13,000 nucleotides of DNA. It comes from Neocallimastix lanati (nom. inval.) (lineage: Eukaryota; Neocallimastigomycota; Neocallimastigomycetes; Neocallimastigales; Neocallimastigaceae). Below are positions 7,678 to 13,000 of the stretch, one piece after another. Made by a program: the position numbers and the translations under genes. Within the stretch, counting starts at the first letter, position 1. Each line of letters begins with the position of its first letter. The stretch lies in NCBI GenBank assembly GCA_016946835.1, contig JACVTC010000034.1, positions 1,167,001 through 1,180,000 of the forward strand, in the 5' to 3' direction. Under the pieces are notes generated by a model. The model was not told where the DNA came from and did not search any database. It saw only the letters and a list, made by a program, of their open reading frames with translations.

Positions 7678-10600
7678 ATGGTTGACGCTTCCAAAGTAAA
7701 ACGTGATCTACCATATCTATGTGACTATGGTAAAGACATAGACACATGGATAGAAGATTTTAAGGGTGTCATGGAAATGCATGACATCCAAGATTCATCT
7801 AGAATTTTTGTATGGCTAAAAATAGCCGTGGAGGCTGACTTGAGGAACGTTTTGAAATCATTAATAACCACTCGGAATAATATCACAAGGTATCCAAACT
7901 ATAAAGAAGTGCAATCAGCTATTGAAAAGTATATGGATATAAAACCAGCTGATAAATGCTCAGTTTTAAAAAATCTGAAAATAAAACCAAATGAAAATAT
8001 AAAGAATTTTAACTACCGTTATTTAACCTTGTATCATCGATTAGATAGAGATTATCAGAAGATTATATCAGTCGATGATTATTTAAATTCAATAAAATCA
8101 AGAATATATGTTCATTCTCAAATTCTCTTAGCCGAATGTGATACCTTGTCGGATGCTTTTGAAGTGGCTGTAAGAGCCGAGAAAGCCGAAAAAAGGACCA
8201 TAGGAAATAATGAATTTCTCAACACTTCTATGGTCTTCCAAAATAATTCTAATTGTCAAAATTCTTTATTAGAACATCCATTATATAGAGGATTGACCGA
8301 AGGAAATAGGGATTTAGATAATTCTATACAAAATGCGTATTATGTGGGCAATGCTGATCTGTTTTCTACTGGTCGATATCGTCAAGAAAGATTTAATTCA
8401 AGGTATAATAATAACAACAATAATAATAATCAATTTAGAAATTTTACTTGCTACCTCTGTGGCAAACCAGGTCACAAAGCAAGAGAATGTAACAAAAGAA
8501 ATTTAAGAAATAAAAATAAATCTCTTAATTATAGTCAGGATCAGAATCAATTAATGACCTTCGGAAAATTTAATTCTGGATTTTATAATGAAAATAATTA
8601 TAATAATAATGGAAATAGAATGTTTAATAACGGAAATAATGGAAATAATTATAATATTAATAATAATAATAATAATAATAATAGTAATGATAATCATAAT
8701 AATAGTTATAATAATAATTATAATTTTGGTAATAATGGTAATAATTATAATAATGATGATTATAATAATAGAGGTAATATTAATAACAATAATTATAATA
8801 ATAATAGTCATAGTTATATTAATAATAATAATAGTAATATTAATAATAATAGTGATATTAATAATAATGTTAATATTAATAATAATAATAGTAATTATAA
8901 CAATAAGAATCTTAATAATAATTATAGTAATAGTGATTATAGTAATGATAATTATAATAATAACGATACTAATAATTACAATCATAATAATAATTATAAA
9001 AATTACAATAACTATAATTATAATTATAATAATAGTATTATGAAATGTAATAGTGATAATGTTAATATGAGAAATGATAATAATGATTATTATATCGATG
9101 ATAATAATAATCATTATAATAATTGTAATAATCATTGTAATAATAATATTAAGGATAATGATAATGAAAAAAATGATTATTATAATAACAATTATAATAA
9201 AAATAATAATAATAATGTTTATTTAAGAGATACCAATGAAGAATTCCAGGATGAAGTTGTTTTTGCTGCTCAGAGAAAAGGGAAACAAAATAAAGAAAAA
9301 TATAAGGGGCCTTATAAAGAAACACAAAGGCTTCATCTCAAAGATAATCCAGTTCCTATTCACACTCCAGCCATGAAACAAATAAATAATAACATTAATG
9401 ATAATATTAATACTAATAATGATAGTAATAATAACACAGAAAAATTGGAACATTTGGATATATCATATATAAACCAACCAAATATTTCAAACGCAAAAAA
9501 AATTAACAAATTAAATAGAATTAAAGAGATAATATCCAATACTACAAACGAAAATGAAAATGGAGGTAATACTAAGACGTCAAAATTAGAGAAACATATT
9601 AAAATGATCAATTTGGTCGATAATTATGATATAAATGACCTGGTTAAAGATGTTGCCAATATAGAAGTCAAACTTAAATTGGCACACTTATTGGACTTAT
9701 GTCCTAAATTTCGTACCGGGTTTAACAAAGAACAAAAATTAATTAAAAGTACCAGTAAAGAATTTTTAATAAATGCTTTATCATTGTTAAGCGACTATAA
9801 AGTTATAAAAGTAAATGGTACTATTGAAGGATCCTACGCAGAAATATTCTTAGATTCTTGTGCAAGTGTTAATTTAATTACTGCTGCTGCATTCGAGAAG
9901 TATAAAATAAATAAAACGGCCGTTGGAACTATTTCGGAAAGAATATTCCAGGCTTATTCTAATAATTATATTTCTTCGGATGTATACGAATTAGAAATTG
10001 AAATAGGCGGCTACACTTTCAAAGACTATTTCAGAAAAATAGAAAAAGATGATATTTTCGACGTGTTAATTGGTATTAACACGCTTAAGAAAAATAGATT
10101 TGTGCTAGATTTAGTTGATGATACTTTATTACGTAAAAATGATAATGGTGATTTTATTGAACTTTCTAATTTAATGTATAATGTAAATTTTTCTAATGTT
10201 AATGATTTAAATATTAATAAAAATGATTCTGAAAATTATGTTACGCGTTGTGATGGTATTATCAATTATTGTGCGTGTTCAAATTTTTTGTGTAATGATA
10301 CTTCTAATATAAATATTAGTGATTTTGATAATTTAATATTATCTAATGATGAAGTTCTTAATAATAATGATTTATTTTCTATTGATAATAATGTGTTATT
10401 TCTTAATAATGATTCAAAAATTTGTCCCGCTATTCTTTTAATAACTTCTGATGATAATTCATCTTTTGTTGATTTAAAATCTCTGCAAAATGATAAGAAA
10501 ATTTCGCTTGTACACGACATATTATCTGAAGTACCTTCTTCTATTAGAGATTCAATTAAAATTTTATTTTTATCATACACGGATATTTTAGCTGTTAAAA

Positions 10601-13000
10601 CAGATGATTTAGGTAATTCTAAATTATTTCCTCATAGAATTAATTTAGTTCCTGGTACTCACCCTGTTAAACAGAGAGCATATAGACTCTCTAAAGTACA
10701 AGCAGATGCTCTAAAAAAAGAAATAATTAAACTCATTAACAATAAATTAATTGTTCCTTCAAATTCTCCTTGGTCTTCACCAGTTGTTCTTGTGTTAAAA
10801 AAAAATGGTCAAGTAAGAATGTGCGTTGATTATAGAGTAGTAAATAACTGTACGAAGAAAGATGCCTATGCCCTTCCTATTATCGATGATATTCTTTATT
10901 ATGTAGGAAACACCGCAGTTCTTTCAACAATTGATTTATTTTCAGGATACCATCAAATTCCTATGCATCCTGATGATAGAGATATTACGTGTTTTACTAC
11001 TATTTATGGTAATTTTAATTTTCAAGTTATGCCTTTTGGGTTGTGTAATGCTCCCGCAACTTTTCAAAGGGAGATGAACCGAATATTCTTCGACTTGATT
11101 GGTGTTTGTGTCTTTGTCTATATCGATGATCTTGTTGTGTATTCTCCCTCAATGGATCAGCATATTAAAGATCTTGAAAAGGTTTTCAAAATTCTACATA
11201 ATAATGGATTAAAAATTAATTTAGAGAAATGTCATTTTTTTAAAGAAGAAGTAGAATTATTAGGACACAAATTATCTACTAAAGGAATTAGTCCTATTGA
11301 TTCAAAAGTGAATGTTATTATGAATTGGTTACCTCCTAAAAATATTAAGCAACTACGTTCTTTTTTAGGTGCTATTGGCTATTATAGGAAATTCATTTAT
11401 AATTTTGCTCAAATTGCTAAACCATTATATGAACTTACAAAAAAAAATGTTCCTTTTGTATGGACTGATACTACTAATAAGGCTTTTGTTGAATTAAAAA
11501 ATAAAATAATTTCTGCACCTATTTTATCACCTCCTGTTTTTGAAAAACCATTTATTATTCGTACGGACGCCTCTAAATATGGTATTGGTGGAGTTCTTAT
11601 TCAGTTAGATGAGAATAATGATGAAAAGCCTATTTATTTTGAAAGTCGTACCTTAGTAAATGCAGAATTAAACTATAGTATTACGGATTTGGAAGGATTA
11701 GCTGCTTACTATTGTGTTATGAAATTTAGACCATTTTTAACAGGTAATAATTTTGAAACTATTTTGTACACTGATCATAAACCCTTAGTTTATATTTTCA
11801 ATAGTAAAGAACCTACTTCTAGCCGTCATATTAAATGGATTACGGAATTCAGTATTTTAAAAGTTAAAGTTTTATATGAAGAGGGGAGGAGAAATGTAAT
11901 TGCAGATGCACTTTCAAGATTAAATTCTGGTGAAGATATACAAAATAAGAATGTAGAAGAAAATAAAAATATTATTTTGGAAAACAATTTTAATAAAGAT
12001 AATAATTCAATTAAAAATATTATTTTAAAAGAGAATATAAGAAATAATAATTCTAATGAAATTAATAAATCAAGAAATAAAATCAGTATGGAAAATACTA
12101 ATGACAATTTATTTATAAAAATAGACAATAAAAATACTATTAAAAATAGCAATTTATCTAAAAAAATAAAAATAAATAATATCACAAACAATCATAAATT
12201 ATATGAGAATGAAAACAATAATAATAATAATAAAAATAATATCTCTGATAAAAAAATAGAAATTAATGGGTTTAATAAAAATAATAACTTTAATACTAAT
12301 AATAATTATATTAAAAATAACAATTATAATAAAAACAATAATCATAATGAAAATAGCAATTGTAATAAAAATAGCAATTATGATAAAGGCAATAATCCTA
12401 ATGAAAATAATATTGTTGGAAATAATAATAGGAATAAAAATAATAATCTCAATGAAAATAATAATTATAATAAAATTAATTACTTAGATGAAAAATTAAA
12501 AAATTGTAACATTATTCAAAATAACTTTTCAAATGAAAACAAAGAAAATTATAATACAAAATATAATAATATACATGATCCATATAAAAATAATAATTAT
12601 TTAACAAAGGAAACAAGCTTTAAAACCGAAATATTAAATAATAATGTAATTCAAAATAATGTATTATTTAGAGATATAAAAAATGAGAGTACAACAAATG
12701 AAAATTCAAAAGAAAATGAAAATGAAAAAAATAATATTGTAAATCAAAATAATATAAGCATTAATAATAAATTCAATAAAATTTTGAATATTGATAAAAA
12801 TATTAACAAAAAATCTCTTAATAAAAATGAACAAGAAGATCATAGAAGTATAACTATAGGAAAAAAGAAATATAATAATATTTTAAAAATTGATAAAATT
12901 AATAATAATTTTACAAATAATAACATTCAAAAGGATGATAATAATGAAATGTTAAATAATGATATAAATAAAAATTACTCAAGAAATATTTTATCTAACA
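7678..13000 (+). CDS. gag-pol: Gag-Pol polyprotein of element 2 in a single frame (Gag, protease, RT, RNase H; C-terminus beyond window)
   Basis: I translated this frame through: no stop in 1,774 codons. Residues about 20-185 are the Gag core (WIEDF, FVWLKIAV, FNYRYLTLYHRL, AEKAEKR), homologous to element 1. A CCHC knuckle is at residues 258-271. An Asn-rich linker covers about 302-519. The pre-protease segment (VANIEVKLKLAHLLDLCPKF) precedes the protease, whose site is DSCAS at 726-730, with DVLIGINTL about 80 residues later. An Asn/Asp-rich linker covers about 822-938. RT covers about 988-1200, with Asp 1086 in TIDLFSGYHQ and YIDD at 1148-1151. RNase H has its Asp-Glu-Asp-Asp set at 1297, 1339, 1366 and 1410, ending ADALSRL. 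From about 1420 to the edge the protein is Asn/Lys-rich, with no integrase zinc finger yet. All catalytic residues seen are intact. Confidence 0.93.
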   Translation, partial: MVDASKVKRDLPYLCDYGKDIDTWIEDFKGVMEMHDIQDSSRIFVWLKIAVEADLRNVLKSLITTRNNITRYPNYKEVQSAIEKYMDIKPADKCSVLKNLKIKPNENIKNFNYRYLTLYHRLDRDYQKIISVDDYLNSIKSRIYVHSQILLAECDTLSDAFEVAVRAEKAEKRTIGNNEFLNTSMVFQNNSNCQNSLLEHPLYRGLTEGNRDLDNSIQNAYYVGNADLFSTGRYRQERFNSRYNNNNNNNNQFRNFTCYLCGKPGHKARECNKRNLRNKNKSLNYSQDQNQLMTFGKFNSGFYNENNYNNNGNRMFNNGNNGNNYNINNNNNNNNSNDNHNNSYNNNYNFGNNGNNYNNDDYNNRGNINNNNYNNNSHSYINNNNSNINNNSDINNNVNINNNNSNYNNKNLNNNYSNSDYSNDNYNNNDTNNYNHNNNYKNYNNYNYNYNNSIMKCNSDNVNMRNDNNDYYIDDNNNHYNNCNNHCNNNIKDNDNEKNDYYNNNYNKNNNNNVYLRDTNEEFQDEVVFAAQRKGKQNKEKYKGPYKETQRLHLKDNPVPIHTPAMKQINNNINDNINTNNDSNNNTEKLEHLDISYINQPNISNAKKINKLNRIKEIISNTTNENENGGNTKTSKLEKHIKMINLVDNYDINDLVKDVANIEVKLKLAHLLDLCPKFRTGFNKEQKLIKSTSKEFLINALSLLSDYKVIKVNGTIEGSYAEIFLDSCASVNLITAAAFEKYKINKTAVGTISERIFQAYSNNYISSDVYELEIEIGGYTFKDYFRKIEKDDIFDVLIGINTLKKNRFVLDLVDDTLLRKNDNGDFIELSNLMYNVNFSNVNDLNINKNDSENYVTRCDGIINYCACSNFLCNDTSNINISDFDNLILSNDEVLNNNDLFSIDNNVLFLNNDSKICPAILLITSDDNSSFVDLKSLQNDKKISLVHDILSEVPSSIRDSIKILFLSYTDILAVKTDDLGNSKLFPHRINLVPGTHPVKQRAYRLSKVQADALKKEIIKLINNKLIVPSNSPWSSPVVLVLKKNGQVRMCVDYRVVNNCTKKDAYALPIIDDILYYVGNTAVLSTIDLFSGYHQIPMHPDDRDITCFTTIYGNFNFQVMPFGLCNAPATFQREMNRIFFDLIGVCVFVYIDDLVVYSPSMDQHIKDLEKVFKILHNNGLKINLEKCHFFKEEVELLGHKLSTKGISPIDSKVNVIMNWLPPKNIKQLRSFLGAIGYYRKFIYNFAQIAKPLYELTKKNVPFVWTDTTNKAFVELKNKIISAPILSPPVFEKPFIIRTDASKYGIGGVLIQLDENNDEKPIYFESRTLVNAELNYSITDLEGLAAYYCVMKFRPFLTGNNFETILYTDHKPLVYIFNSKEPTSSRHIKWITEFSILKVKVLYEEGRRNVIADALSRLNSGEDIQNKNVEENKNIILENNFNKDNNSIKNIILKENIRNNNSNEINKSRNKISMENTNDNLFIKIDNKNTIKNSNLSKKIKINNITNNHKLYENENNNNNNKNNISDKKIEINGFNKNNNFNTNNNYIKNNNYNKNNNHNENSNCNKNSNYDKGNNPNENNIVGNNNRNKNNNLNENNNYNKINYLDEKLKNCNIIQNNFSNENKENYNTKYNNIHDPYKNNNYLTKETSFKTEILNNNVIQNNVLFRDIKNESTTNENSKENENEKNNIVNQNNISINNKFNKILNIDKNINKKSLNKNEQEDHRSITIGKKKYNNILKIDKINNNFTNNNIQKDDNNEMLNNDINKNYSRNILSN
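8581..9234 (+). repeat. Asn-rich degenerate AAT repeat inside gag-pol of element 2
   Basis: About 218 codons dominated by AAT, broken by TAT, AGT, GAT, ATT and GGT, nearly all one change from AAT. This looks like an in-frame AAT expansion that has aged by point mutation, in contrast to the pure ATT array at 5288-5804. It lies between the CCHC knuckle and the pre-protease segment, a position that tolerates linker growth. Confidence 0.85.
11935..13000 (+). repeat. Asn/Lys-rich low-complexity tail after RNase H in element 2
   Basis: At least 355 codons, mostly AAT, AAA, ATT, GAA and TTA, following the end of RNase H. In typical Ty3/gypsy elements a short connection leads to the integrase HHCC zinc finger; here none appears before the window ends. 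It is still open, so it is being kept as coding sequence or is very young. Confidence 0.8.

Larger units (their letters stand above)
7393..13000 (+). mobile_element. Element 2: Ty3/gypsy-type LTR retrotransposon, 3' end beyond window
   Basis: Gag, protease, RT and RNase H follow one another on the plus strand in one open frame, related to element 1 in each shared domain. The left boundary is set at the hairpin island 285 bp before gag and is uncertain. Integrase and the 3' LTR would lie to the right of the window. Confidence 0.72.

Noticed and set aside
8551-9135. Overlapping Ile-rich open frames on both strands within the Asn-rich part of element 2
   Set aside because: They are shadows of the AAT-rich coding linker in other frames; the gag-pol frame explains the region.
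10266-10580. A 104-codon minus-strand frame with ordinary-looking composition
   Set aside because: It is antisense to the protease-RT linker of element 2, which is open on the plus strand in the long frame; no start context, domain or partner supports it.
11826-12487. Minus- and plus-strand frames over the RNase H end and the Asn/Lys tail
   Set aside because: They overlap the intact element 2 frame in other phases and consist of hydrophobic low-complexity residues typical of shadows of A-rich coding DNA.

Overview
This is an extremely AT-rich eukaryotic window with two related Ty3/gypsy-type LTR retrotransposons and a convergent pair of identical tRNA-Trp genes. The intergenic DNA is almost pure A/T with long poly-T and (ATT)n tracts, the proteins carry Asn-rich stretches written mostly with AAT, and no bacterial-type gene is visible. 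Composition and the Pol sequence fit an anaerobic gut fungus (Neocallimastigomycota). A dictyostelid amoeba has similar composition and poly-Asn habits and cannot be excluded from sequence alone.

Layout. 1-2781 (minus): element 1, cut by the left edge. It has a 302-residue Gag with a CCHC knuckle, then a Pol frame that is open from 1885 to the window edge (protease, then reverse transcriptase as far as just past YIDD). Pol lies in the -1 frame relative to Gag. The heptamer TTTAAAC sits in the Gag frame directly before two stop codons and is followed by a GC-rich hairpin, a textbook -1 ribosomal frameshift site. 2782-3500: element 1 leader and probable LTR, with a structured GC-richer island, poly-T and ATT tracts, and a terminal hairpin. 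4168-4239 (plus) and 6697-6768 (minus): two identical tRNA-Trp(CCA) genes with a shared 20-bp upstream leader and T5 terminators. Between them lie 2.46 kb of AT-rich DNA with an uninterrupted 517-bp ATT array and a perfect 20-bp-arm hairpin. 7393-7477: a TG...CA bounded hairpin island that may be an LTR terminus. 7678-13000 (plus): element 2, one uninterrupted reading frame of at least 1,774 codons encoding Gag, protease, RT and RNase H, with long Asn-rich linkers. It runs off the right edge before any integrase appears.

The two elements are homologous in Gag, protease and RT but couple Gag to Pol differently: element 1 uses a frameshift, element 2 a direct fusion. The arrangement is mirror-symmetric. 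Each retroelement points away from a tRNA-Trp gene and its putative 5' end lies roughly 620-680 bp upstream of that gene. LTR boundaries, primer-binding sites and target-site preference are inferences. The reading frames, domain motifs, tRNAs and simple repeats are read directly.
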